A stretch of 64,000 bases of DNA, taken from positions 50,816,744 through 50,880,743 of the forward strand of contig OX375877.1 in the NCBI GenBank assembly GCA_947359465.1, read 5' to 3'. A model generated the notes under the pieces. That model did not search any database and was not told the origin of the DNA. It worked only from the letters and a program-made list of their open reading frames with translations. The DNA is from Metellina segmentata. Its lineage: Eukaryota > Arthropoda > Arachnida > Araneae > Tetragnathidae. Position numbers and translations under genes: made by a program. Numbering within the stretch: position 1 is the first letter of the stretch; each line of letters opens with the position of its first letter. Shown piece by piece: positions 33,798-43,537 of this stretch.

Positions 33798-34975
33798 TGG
33801 AGGACAGGCCTTCGCTTGTGAAACTGAGCGTCGGTGATCTTATTGCATTAAATGCATTGTATTATGTTAGATGCCTCGAATCATTATATAACAGAGCAAG
33901 AGACAAAAGAACATACAAGAAACTAAAATAGAACAAACTAACCATGGTATTGCATTTGCCGAACTTGTATCATACATCGAAGATGCTCGTAGCGACAATG
34001 AATTCGCACCCATATTTAAACTTGTTGATCAATGCAAACTGTACAGCATGAGTATGAAACAACAAGGTAGAGATCTTTGAGGGCGCATACATTCCACAAA
34101 ACTAAAAAACAGAGTAATTGCATATTTTCCTGACATGGAAGCACATAAGCAAGTTCGGGATGTGATGTTATTATTTAATAATGATGTTGGATTAGCTCTG
34201 AAGAAAGCTTGTGAATACGATGCAGATAGTGACGCTATTCATCTTGCCAAAGCAGCAAATATAGTTAGAAGATACATTTTTAAAATGAAAAAACTCTTCA
34301 ATGGATTTGGAGAAACCTGTCAGGAAGATTCCATACCAGCATCACTGTTAGTTGTAAAGCACAGTAAAGTTTTTTAACCCCAACCTATCCTTACTGTTAC
34401 ACAGTTACTAATGTATTACAGTTTGGTGAGACGTCGGTAGTGTCATTCTGGAACAGTCTACAAGCGCAATCGAGAACAAGAACACATTTGCCTATATACT
34501 TAGGTATTTTAACTCATAAAAAGAACTCGTAAGAGTGAACTAGTTGAAGATCTTCACGAGCTCGGATTAAGCATATCATAAGACCGAGTGCTAGACCATT
34601 CATCAGAACTTGGAAATGAAATATGTCATCTGTATCACATGGAAAATTCTGTCGTTCTTATTCAGTTAAAAAAAGGGCTTTTCACAACTTGTGCGGTTGA
34701 TAATATTGACCACAATCCAAGTTCTACTACAGCTCATGATTCTTTCCATGGTACAGGAATATCCCTATTTCAACATCCAGATGATTATTTTAGAGGAATC
34801 GATCGAACTAAGACTTCAAGTACTATTGCCGTGAACGCAATTAAAAATCTTCGTGAAAGCTACAGAAGTATTACCGCTGTTCCTGCGATTAAAACTGACT
34901 GTCCTTTGCCGACAGTACAAGAAATCTTTGTTGACCACCGTCACTCAGTTTCGCAAGCAAAGGCCGGTCCTTCAG
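33798..34975 (+). pseudogene. uncharacterised repeat-borne protein, middle and C-terminal part
   Basis: This lies in the loop between the two inverted arms. Open segments 33797-33931, 33945-34080, 34135-34377 and 34588-34980 join logically into one protein but are separated by frameshifts and stops. Visible landmarks are 'SVGDLIALNALYYVRCL', 'AFAELVSYIEDARSD', 'YFPDMEAHKQVRDVM', 'DSDAIHLAKAANIVRR', 'GFGETCQEDSIP', 'LVEDLHELGLSIS' and 'AVDNIDHNPSSTTAHDSFHGTGISL'-like text (about 34690-34760). From memory this matches a protein found in many copies in spiders, cnidarians and other invertebrates, with no assigned function. It starts with a zinc-binding-like 'CF.CQ....LRCP' segment. I know no catalytic motif for it and assign no function. 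The inverted arrangement suggests that it belongs to a mobile element. Confidence 0.65.
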
Positions 34976-35925
34976 TTTAAAGGCACAGTGAGAAACACAT
35001 ACAGGCCGAATGTACAATAGATGCAGTACATAATAAACTTCCAGCTTGAGCAGGCAGGTCACAAAAAAATTGCTTTTGAATTCACTGAACTATTTACCAC
35101 AACATTCTGGCGGGTGAATTTCGTAGAACTATTTGCATTATCTGCAGGTTCTATTTTCCATTTCTGAGCTCTTTGAAGTTTTGTTTTATTGAACAGCAAT
35201 CTACATGATTCGTGAAACTGAGCTTTATGTTGTACCAATGTTGCCTCGACCACTTCCTGCATCAACGAGACGTTCCAGATTTAGTGTCCTTGGCAAACAC
35301 CCTGAAATACTAAACCCCACAAATGAATCAGAAGTTGTCTTATAACCATTTCCCTTTTCTTCACGCTTACTGGCTTTCACGCTTTTACTTACTGTCTGCT
35401 GGACACCGAAGAACTTCAGACCTGTCAGATAAAACACTTGTTCCATTCTGTTTCTTTGAATTGTCTAGATGTATCAGTATTGAATGGATTAATTAGCTTA
35501 TGCACTACATCCGTATTTTCATCTTATTTTTCTTCTTATCGTGTCATCTGTGAAAAAAGTTAATAAGAAAATAATTAAAAACTAATATGAAAATATTAAT
35601 TAATATAATTAATAATTAATATGAAAACATTAATTCATATAATTAATATGAAAATCTAATTATGACATGCACGCATGTTTATAGCATCAATTCATTCAAA
35701 AGCACATATAATACGTTATTAACATCACCAAATGACAGTGAAAAAGGAGCACATAAAATATACTCAGAGGCCGCCATTCTGTTATAAATAGAATATATAC
35801 ATAAAATAAGGTATATATTATTAAAAATAGCTAAGTACATGCACAAAGCAGCAATCACTCACCAGTATTTTAATAGCTGTCATTTAACATCCTCAAATAA
35901 CATTTAAAAGGAGCACAAAAATATT
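34976..35925 (-). repeat. right arm of large inverted repeat
   Basis: The partner of 33019-33797. It is longer because the outer end is duplicated ('aaaaaggagcaca.aaaatat' near 35740 and again near 35908, each followed by 'gccgccatt' or 'gtcgccatt') and because of an AT-rich insertion near 35580-35650. It ends close to the Tc1 relic at 36247. Confidence 0.85.
35059..35450 (-). pseudogene. inverted second copy of the uncharacterised protein's N-terminal part
   Basis: Minus-strand frames 35446-35225 and 35265-35059 encode the same N-terminal region as the left arm but better preserved: 'KREEKGNGYKT', 'SISGCLPRTLNLERLVDAG', 'LVQHKAQFHESCRLLFNKTK', 'QRAQKWKIEPADNA'. One frameshift separates the two parts near 35235-35265. 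It faces away from the remaining gene and cannot form one reading frame with it. Confidence 0.65.
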
Positions 35926-36246
35926 CCGAAGTCGCCATTTTGAATGTCCGCCATTACTGCCTTAGGCGAAATCTGAGATGGCCTTATATCCAAAATTGAA
36001 TCTTCATATATGTAGTATATGTGCCCCAAGTTGTCTGCTTCTATCATTAAAGGAACAATTCTAACATTTTTTTTTGCACCTAACAGCTGTACTAAATGAG
36101 GTAGGAACTGGAAAATTGGAACTGATCTGATCCGGAAGACCTCGGAAATTGAGCCATAATTTGCAAGAGGAATATTCTTAAAAATTGGCGATAAACCACG
36201 AATAGGTACGCTACGGCTTGCATCCTTATTAAAAATTGATAGCAAT
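35926..36246. other. flank with a 113-codon minus-strand open frame
   Basis: An open frame (36245-35904) without recognised domains. Its segment at 36097-36187 ('aatgaggtaggaactg', 'gatccggaagacct..gaaattga') is a direct repeat of 32669-32757, so both sides of the inverted element carry the same flank in the same orientation. Confidence 0.4.
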
Positions 36247-36441
36247 TTTGAAATATCCCCTCAGACTACACGAAAAGTAATCAAAAAAGCTGGCAACAAT
36301 GGGGTTGTGGAAAGTAAGAAGCCGTTCATTTGCAAATTTAACAGGAGAAGGCGTTCTGAGTTCGCTAAGAAGCATGCAAGTAAACCATTAACTTTCTAGG
36401 ATTCAACTAGTTACCACCATCCCAGCCTAAGCTATTCGGTG

Positions 36442-36668
36442 TATCGCCACGTAATTTTGAACTACGATCAGATGAAAAGGCAACATCTTAGCTGGCACTC
36501 CACTCTCCAAACTTCCACACCAATCCAACGTGAAAACTTTCCGCCGCGACAGATTTAGGTGCATCGGCCGCCTCTACACCACACGCTAACAAACAACCCT
36601 GCTCTGACCCGAATTCGAACCAGTAACCTTCCGATCTAGAGGCTAACACCTTAACCCCTATACCTTTT
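36442..36668 (-). mobile_element. SINE family A, tail missing
   Basis: Runs from 'ccacgtaattttgaactacg' to the head 'ttcgaaccagtaaccttccg..ctagaggctaacaccttaac' (inverse of the B and A boxes). The 3' tail is absent on the left side. Confidence 0.87.
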
Positions 36669-36783
36669 TGTGGGATTAACTTTTAGAGATTGTATAATTT
36701 TCAAGGATGAATCGAAACTTTGTCTCCATGGTTTCGATCGACGCGTTGTAGTCTGTTAATTTTTGTTTTTTAAAGGTAACATG

Positions 36784-37032
36784 ATGGTAATGGTAATGGT
36801 AATTTTAGTTAACGTCGTACTAGACCAACACAACGGGCTATTGACGACGGTCCGGGATCAGTCCCTTAAGGGAAAGATCCGAGGACAACACCTCGTAATT
36901 TTGAACCACGGTCAGATGACGAAGCAACACCTTAACTTGCACCCCACTCTCCAAACTTCCACACCAACCCAACGTGAGGAGTCTCGGCCACGACAGATTT
37001 GAGGTGCACCAGCCGCCTCTACACCATACGCT
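36784..37032 (-). mobile_element. SINE family A, 5' truncated
   Basis: 'ggtaatggtaatggtaattt' tail, the whole body, ending at 'cacc...catacgctt' before the head. The tail retains several TAATGG units. Confidence 0.9.
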
Positions 37033-37537
37033 TGGATTGGACACCGTAGGCGGACACTGTTTCACCTGTGCGGCTTTCATCTGTATAGTCCGCCTTACGG
37101 AGGAGATTCTGGGATAAGGGAGAGCTAAGCAATCTACAATATATACATACACATTTAAGTACACAGAAGGGGAAAGTCAATTGAAGGGTAAAACATGAAG
37201 GCACAAAAATCCAAATGACAAAAGAAGAGGATGACAAAGTTTGAAAAATTAACACAGAACAAAATAAGAAAAGAACAAAACAAAAAAAAAAGACTGGCAA
37301 AAACATAAACAAACAAACAAAGAAAAAAAAATCATTTCCAGAAGGGAAAAAAATAATAATAATAATAACAATATTGAAATATACAAAAGTCAGAACGTTA
37401 AATACAGATGTCAGACAGCCGAAATGACCTATAAAAGTTTCGAAAGGAAAGCAAAGTTATTTTGAGAACTTTCGACTTAAACTTCTCAGCTCTCACAGAT
37501 ATAATCAATGTTGGACCATGAATGTTGGACCACCACC
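37033..37537. other. A-rich DNA between SINE pieces
   Basis: From about 37140 strongly purine/A-rich on the plus strand, with AAAC/AAAG runs and (AAT)n at 37351-37366. No gene. Confidence 0.4.
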
Positions 37538-37627
37538 ATACGCTTACAAACATACATGCGCGGATTCGAATCAGGAACTTTCTGATATATAGACTAATAC
37601 CTTAAACAGTATACCTGTTGGTTGGCT
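37538..37627 (-). mobile_element. SINE family A head fragment
   Basis: 'ccaccatacgcttacaaaca', then the inverse of a diverged head ending 'cagtatacctgttggttgg'. Confidence 0.75.
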
Positions 37628-38285
37628 AGCGCCAGTGATAGAAAATAGTATCTTTGAACATTTAACTTCCAACAGGACAACGATCCAAAACACACTGAAA
37701 CGACGATCTGCAAAGAATCGTGCTTTTGCCATGTTGATCCCCGGCAAGCAAAGTGAAACAACTCAAAATTGCAGAATTAGACAAACATCAACTTAACGGA
37801 TACTAAAAACTTATATTGAAATAGTATAAGCTGCTTTTAAATTTTCGGTAAGTATTTATAGTGTTAACTTCTATTGTATTCTTTAGAATAGTTATATAAC
37901 ACGATGGGGCACCTCATTTATATTTTTCAATGTCCTGACATCATAATTTATATTTTTCAATGTCCTGACACCATAATTTTTAATTTTGACTTGTGTCACT
38001 TTTCTTGCCGGGGTGCGATGCGTCGCAACAATTTCATACATCCTAATTTTAACCCCATGGGGCACTTACGGGAGAAAATAGATAGTGAACTGAAAAATTA
38101 TGATACTTTCAGTAAAGATAAACTGAAAAATACGCTTTTGGAAGTCTGGAACAAAATTACTCAAGGAAAAAAAACTTATTAGAGCCATGCCTAAACTTCT
38201 GAGAGAGGTCATTAAAGCAAAAGCAGGTTCAACTGACCATTATTTAATGAAACATGGGAGTTACAATAACACTCAATGAAATATT

Positions 38286-39008
38286 TATCACCATACAGAG
38301 ACCTTTTAGCTTTTTATTTGAAAATATTTTTCTTTATTGTGAATTTTGTGTTGAATTGTATTAATATTTTTGTTTAAAGACTCTTTAGAAACTTTCTATG
38401 CAATTATGTGCTACTCTGTCTTACGATGTTTCTTCTATATTTATATTCTACATATAACAAAGCCTTTAATAACAAAAAGCAAATGCCTACGGAAACTTCA
38501 TTATTTAGTATACGTCCAAAGTTGTTGAAAGTAGGTGATAGAGGGCGCTGTTTTCCGAGTTTGGGTATCGTTTTTCTAACTTCGTCGTTCGCATCGCGGA
38601 TTTCGTATGTGATGAAGCATTGCACGAATGGATGACAAACATCTAACCTATAGGGTTGCCAATGGAAACGAAGGAGCGCTCAACGATTTACCCTAAACGC
38701 GTTAAGAAAGAAATAATATTTAATTAATTATTAAAAACGAAAAAGGATTTGTTTTTAAATAGTGCATAATATTTTTAGTAAAACCAGAACAAATTATCAA
38801 GATATTAAATTCAATTACACATGTTTTGGTGTCGCATTGGTTTCAATTCCCGATCCTGCTGAACTTTCCACTAATAAATCCCAAACATAAAACAGTGTGT
38901 CGTGATGAATGAATGTCACTTTCCTTCCACAAAGACAAAGAAACTGAACTGTTTATCAAACAATCGGCTCTCTTTGCTTAAATTTCTTTTTATTGCACAT
39001 TCACAGGC
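38286..39008. other. unassigned AT-rich DNA
   Basis: Overlapping open frames on both strands at 38404-38635 and one at 38902-39141 show no motif. Confidence 0.3.
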
Positions 39009-39009
39009 G

Positions 39010-39292
39010 TTAGCAGATAGTTGTTGCACTGCGCAACAAAACGAGATATTGGCGACGGTTCGGGTTAAACTCGAAGGGAAGAATCCGAAGACAACGCCTC
39101 ACGATTATGAACAACGGTCAGATAACGTGTTCAACACTTAAACTGTCACCCCACTCTCCAAACATCCACACCACTCCAACATGGGGATATTTGAGAGCAC
39201 GACGTATTTAACATGCCCTAGTCCCCACGTAAACGAGGGTCTTTTATTCGATTATCCGGTTACTAATCCGCTATTCTTACAACCAGGCTTCC
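39010..39292 (-). mobile_element. SINE family B
   Basis: 'caacaaaacgagatattggcgacggttcggg' through 'ccactctccaaacatccaca' to the head 'gattatccggttactaatccgctattcttacaaccaggct'. Confidence 0.82.
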
Positions 39293-39310
39293 GTGATCCC
39301 CCCCCCTTCA

Positions 39311-39835
39311 TTGGTAGGTAGGTATTTTCACTAACATTGCACTGAAGCATCATATCGGGCTATTGGCGATGGTCCATTATCAAACATGTAGGGAAAGATC
39401 ACAGGTAATGGTAATGGTAACTTTTAGTTAACGTCGTACTAGAGCAACACAACGGGCTATTGACGACGGTCCGGAATCAGTCCCTTAAGGGAAAGATTCG
39501 AGGACAACACCTCGTAATTTTGAACCTCGGTCAGATGACGAAGCAACACCTGAGCTGGCACCCCACTCTCCAAACTTCCACGCCAACCCAACGTGAGGAA
39601 AGATCACAGGACAGCATCACATAATTTTGAACCACCGTCACATGATAAACCTGAGCTGGCACCCCTATCTCTAAACTTCCACACCTAGCCAATGTGAGGA
39701 CATTTGAGGCCACGGTAGATTTAATGTGCATCGGTCCCCTTTGTACATGAAGGTCTTTGGTTGGATTCGAACTCGCACACCTCTGGTTTCCATTCCGTCA
39801 AGCTTCCAATCTGGCTACCGCGGCAACACATACAT
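39311..39835 (-). mobile_element. SINE family B, split by a younger SINE
   Basis: The tail-side part (39311-39405) and the remaining body and head (39599-39835, ending 'tcaagcttccaatctggcta') read as one family B element when 39406-39598 is removed. It is the older host. Confidence 0.87.
39394..39610 (-). mobile_element. SINE family A, 5' truncated, with 12 bp target duplication
   Basis: AAAGATCACAGG is repeated at 39394-39405 and 39599-39610. The insert (39406-39598) has the 'taatggtaatggtaa' tail and the body up to 'ccaacccaacgtgagg', without a head. It is a clean nested insertion into family B. Confidence 0.93.
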
Positions 39836-40137
39836 AGGAGAAGTGTAGAATCGCTTGCCTGTGTATCGATTCTGAAATACAATCCTCTGATCAAGGATCG
39901 ATTCAGGATCACTGTTCTGACTGGTTCCCCTCGCTCGCACGATAACAGTCCATTTAATGACGTTAGCTAAATGTTGAAAAAGAGAAGATCAATAACAAAT
40001 TGATTGTTAAATATGCTGTATTCTGACGGGGGAAAAACGTGACGATCATTTCCCTAGTCGAAAATCGATTGCCTTAAAAGAAATTCGATTCGAAAAGATT
40101 CGATTGCAAAGCTCACTTTACTGTCTTAGCCTCGATT
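39836..40137. other. unassigned
   Basis: Short 'gattcgat' repeats at 40064-40105. Nothing else recognised. Confidence 0.35.
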
Positions 40138-40503
40138 CATGAATAACTGCGCGCCGACCAACCGGTATAGTGGTTAAGGTGTTAGCCTCTAGATCGGAAG
40201 GTTCCTGGTTCGAATCCGGGTCCGGGCATGGATGTTTGTAAACGTATGGTGTAGAGGCGGCTGGTGCACCTTAAATATGTCGTGGCCGAAAGTCCTCACG
40301 TTGGGTTGGCGTGGAAGTTTGGAGAGTGGGGTGCCAGCTCAGGTGTTGCTTCGTCATCTGACCGTGGTTCAAAATTACGAGGTGTTGTCCTCTAATCTTT
40401 CCCTTAAGGGACTGATTCCGGACCGTCGTCAATAGCCCGTTGTGTTGCTCTAGTACGACGTTAACTAAAATTACCATTACCTTTTTTACCATGAATAACT
40501 GCG
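40138..40503 (+). mobile_element. SINE family A, full length, with 14 bp target duplication
   Basis: CATGAATAACTGCG lies at 40138-40151 and 40490-40503. The element (40152-40489) has the complete head with A and B boxes, body and 'attaccattacc' tail followed by T-rich 'tttttta'. It appears young, since the duplication is perfect. Confidence 0.94.
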
Positions 40504-41003
40504 AATAATGTAATGCACTACAGAGAATTAATTACACGGCATTGTACCCTGGATGACGTAAAATGTACTTTTTAGCCTTCCCTTGACACACGCAGCTATA
40601 CATCTAGTTAGCCAGGCAAACCCCTTGTGGCCATAATTGAAATATCAGTTATATTTACACCAATTACCAAACTTTAAAAAATTAGCCATTAACCTCATTA
40701 TTAACAGTTAAAGTAGCACCTAACTATAAGTAACATTTGCTTTTGTTACAATATTGTTAAAAGACAGTTTAAAATAACTGTTATTACGAAGGAGTTTATT
40801 TAAAATAAAACAGAGAGAGTTTTTTGGACTGAAGTTACTGGTATCTACTGCGCATGACAAATACCACTAACCAATCATATACGGCGATCACAGAACAGGC
40901 GATTTAAGGCGATTGAGCCTCAGGTTCGATGACAAGGAGGCATCATGGGCTTGTGACAATAAATTGCTGGACGAAGTACACATTTGAGATCAAATCTGGT
41001 GTA
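40504..41003. other. unassigned AT-rich DNA
   Basis: 'aacagttaaagtagcacctaact' and 'aataactgttatta' recall the AACTGTTAT motifs at 58.7 and 62.7 kb, but no element can be defined. Confidence 0.3.
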
Positions 41004-41172
41004 CGCTAAGACAGGGCTCGAAATACCCGGGTTCACAGGTGCACTGTGCACATGAAAATATAACTGTGCACCTAATTTTTTCCCACTGTACATAACTGTG
41101 CACCTAATTTAAAAACTTAGGTGCACCTTGTGCACCTGTATTAAAAAACCTATTTCGAGGCCTGCGCTAAGA
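41004..41172. mobile_element. hAT-type MITE, 153 bp, 8 bp target duplication
   Basis: CGCTAAGA is repeated at 41004-41011 and 41165-41172. The ends are CAGGGCTCGAAATA (from 41012) and the inverse of CAGGCCTCGAAATA (ending 41164). The interior is almost entirely made of 'aggtgcac' and 'gtgcacct' palindromes, so the single strand could fold strongly. No coding capacity. Confidence 0.94.
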
Positions 41173-41196
41173 TTTGCATCAAAAATAAAATTTGCT

Positions 41197-42257
41197 TCTA
41201 ACCTCCAGTTTGCCGACCAACCGGTATAGGTGTTAACCTCTAGATCGGAAGGTTCCTGGTTCGAATCCGGGTACGGGCGCATATTACCAACCTTTACTTG
41301 AATAGAAGACATGGGGGAAATTTTAAGCCCGCTGATTCGTTCTGGTTCCTCACCCCGTGATCTCTGACGACCATCACTCACTCAGTATTTACTTGCAATG
41401 TTTGCTAAACAAAAAATTGAAACTGCTTCGACCGAAAATAGAATACTAATAAAAAAGAAAGCGATAGCTTTAGATGATTGGCCAAGCGACAGTTCAACGG
41501 TCTGTGCCATGTACTCGTAATTGTGATCATACATACTTTGTGTTTAAATGCATTTATAATTCCAGTGTAGATTCTACATGTACAATTTAAAAATAGTCCT
41601 TTTTTGAACTTTAAAGGACACTTGGGTCCTTGAACAGAACAGAAAACAGAAACGGGTGTTTTTCATTATTAGTGGGGATCTGTTGTTGGGATTCGTTATT
41701 TATGTTGCAGAGGTTTTGCTATGTGGGTTTTAAGACAGTTACTTTTAAGATCGTGTCTTATTTCGGTATTTCGCTGAAACCATCTGGCTTTAGCGATGGT
41801 TCTCAGTGTGGTATTGGATTGGAGAAAGTAGAAACAAGCTTCATACCGTAACGAGTCCACGTGAAGCATCGCCTCTAATGATGATGTCACGTCGTGACGT
41901 CATAGTCGACAGTTTGAAACCAACGAATCAGCGGGCTTAAAGTTTTCCCATGTCTTCTGTTCAAGTAAAGGTTTTTAATATGCGATTCGGGCTTAGATGT
42001 TTGTAAGCGTATGGTGTAGAGGCGGCTGGTGCACCTGAAATATGTCGTGGCGAAAGTCCTCACGTTGGGATGGTGTGGAAGTTTGAAGAGTGGGGTGCCA
42101 GCTCGTGTTGCCTCGTCGTCTCACCGTGGTTCAAAATTACGAGGTGTTGTCCTTGGATCTTTCCCATGAGGGATTTATCCCAGACCGTCGTCAATAGCCC
42201 GTTGTGTTGCTCTAGTACGATGTTAATTACAAATTATTATTATCTAACCTCCAGTCT
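41197..42257 (+). mobile_element. SINE family A, split by a Mutator-like element
   Basis: The target duplication is TCTAACCTCCAGTTT (41197-41211) and TCTAACCTCCAGTCT (42243-42257). The head (41212-41278: 'gccgaccaaccggtataggtg', 'ggttcgaatccgggtacgggc') and the body and tail (from about 41984 to 42242) are separated by a 705 bp insert. The A box has lost a few bases. Confidence 0.9.
41270..41992. mobile_element. Mutator-like (MULE-type) nonautonomous element, 705 bp
   Basis: Inverted ends of about 62 bases begin GCATATTA at 41279 and finish TAATATGC at 41983, with only a few mismatches ('cctttacttgaa.agaagac', 'aagcccgctgattcgtt'). The flanks GGTACGGGC (41270-41278) and GATTCGGGC (41984-41992) match in 7 of 9 positions. 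A 9 bp duplication with long inverted ends fits Mutator (family knowledge); the class is inferred. Open frames at 41630-41851 and its complement show no transposase. Confidence 0.78.
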
Positions 42258-42488
42258 GATTCATTAAACATCATGTTATCTTGATTTAGTTGATTATTTT
42301 CTATTTTTTTCAACAAGAAATGCCAGATTCATGAATAGTAAATTACTGCTTATATTTGAGGTCAGTGAGTTTGCTCACTGCACTAGTAATCAGTGAGTTG
42401 TAGGGGTGCAGGTTCGATTACTTTCTGAGTGTGTTTTTCTCTATCTGTTTATAAAAACTTTCCTTGTGAGTACGTCCACTTGCGGTTT
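42258..42488. other. possible tRNA-like fragment, otherwise unassigned
   Basis: 'gtgcaggttcgattactttc' near 42405-42425 includes a B-box-like motif following 'cagtgagtt' repeats. I see no A box at the right distance, so this is weak. Confidence 0.2.
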
Positions 42489-42489
42489 G

Positions 42490-42680
42490 GCACCGCTTGG
42501 TCAAATATGGATCATGCGTCATAAAACCCGACCCAACCAAATGCAACATGCAATATAGTAGCAGATATAGCAGCGAAATGAATCTCAAACATGATGTTCT
42601 TTATAGTATATTGCGGTATCGATTGGTTGTTTTTATGACGCAGAGCCGTATTTGGCTTCTGTACGTAAACACAAGACGGA
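42490..42680. mobile_element. small foldback element related to repeat E
   Basis: 'tcaaatatggatcatgcgtcataaaa' (about 42500) is inversely repeated as 'tttttatgacgcagagccgtatttggc' (about 42630-42656). The ends resemble repeat E ('gccatatttggtc'). Open frames on both strands across it are a by-product. Confidence 0.6.
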
Positions 42681-42807
42681 CATCTACAAGTAATGGACAC
42701 ATACAAGAAGAATTTTACAGACACATAAGAGAGAAATACACCCAGGTAGGAATTGTAGTGACTTAAATTTGCTATATCTCTATGAGAGGCATATCTTCCA
42801 AGCTAAA

Positions 42808-42945
42808 TACAGGCAGAGGTAGTATATCTTCGGCGATACGTGTTCCTGGACGGTATTCTGACGATTTTCCGAGTTGGTTTAATTTTCTGATTACAATTTA
42901 AGCCCTTCGACATTAAAAATTCCAAAGAATAAATTCCAAATTTAT
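42808..42945. repeat. third copy of the repeat seen at 21656-22030
   Basis: Shares 'gtgttcctg.a.g.tattctga', 'gagttggttta', 'gattacaattta' and 'aattccaaagaataaattccaaat'. Confidence 0.55.
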
Positions 42946-42952
42946 GTAGACG

Positions 42953-43272
42953 ACCAACCGGTATAGTGGTTAAGGTGTTAGCCTCTAGATCGGAAGGTTC
43001 CTAGTTCGGGTCCGGGCATGAATATTTGTAAGCGTATGGTAGAGGCGGCTGGTGCACCTTAAATCTGTCGTGGCCGAAAGTCATCACGTTGGGTTGGTGT
43101 GGAATTTTGGAAAGTGGGGTGCCAGCTCAGGTGTTGCTTCGTCATCTGACCGTGGTTCAAAACTACGAGGTGTTGTCCTCGGAACTTTCCCTTAAGGGAC
43201 TGATCCCGGACCGTCGTCAATAGCCCGTTGTGTTGCTCTAGTACGACGTTAACTAAAAATTACCTTACCTTA
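42953..43272 (+). mobile_element. SINE family A, full length
   Basis: 'gacgaccaaccggtatagtg' head with an intact A box. The B box has lost bases ('ttcctagttcgggtccggg'). The body is complete and the tail is 'attaccttaccttac'. No clear target duplication. Confidence 0.9.
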
Positions 43273-43537
43273 CACCAATAAATCCCTACGCTCTTCCACA
43301 CACGAGTCAACTCAACTCCATCATGGGTTACAAACCTTATGAAGGGTTTACGGTAAAAAAAATTTTGTTGTAATGCAAAGCAGAAATTTTGAGTTACTAA
43401 GTGCACACACAGGTTGTGCTCTGAATCAGTTTTTCTTCGAGGGTTTTAGAAGCAAGATATTGAAATTGAGTGTCATCATTTTTAGGCGAAAAGAGGTTAA
43501 GCCCAAATAATATTTTGAACATTAAAGGCGACTGAAC
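43273..43537. other. unassigned
   Basis: Nothing recognised before the piggyBac element. Confidence 0.35.

Larger units (their letters stand above)
36247..38285 (+). pseudogene. Tc1-like transposase relic, split by SINEs
   Basis: Three parts in order. At 36250-36405 the DNA-binding to catalytic linker reads 'KKPFICKFNRRRRSEFAKKH' and 'NKPL'-like text. At about 37655-37720 the second catalytic segment reads 'FQQDNDPKHTET'. At 38040-38270 the C-terminal catalytic and tail segment reads 'NPMGHLREKIDSELKNYD' and 'SKDKLKNTLLEVWNKI', then (after a stop) 'MPKLLREVIKAKAG'. The pattern is that of a DD34E Tc1 transposase. The gaps hold three SINE pieces, ~500 bases of A-rich DNA (37033-37537) and a stretch with a 32 bp repeat (37913-37980). 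Many stops are present and it is inactive. Confidence 0.85.

Noticed and set aside
36763..37164. Open frames across the SINE on both strands
   Set aside because: The same frames recur in the copies at 17.2, 40.2 and 56.7 kb because the SINE body happens to be open; they are not genes.
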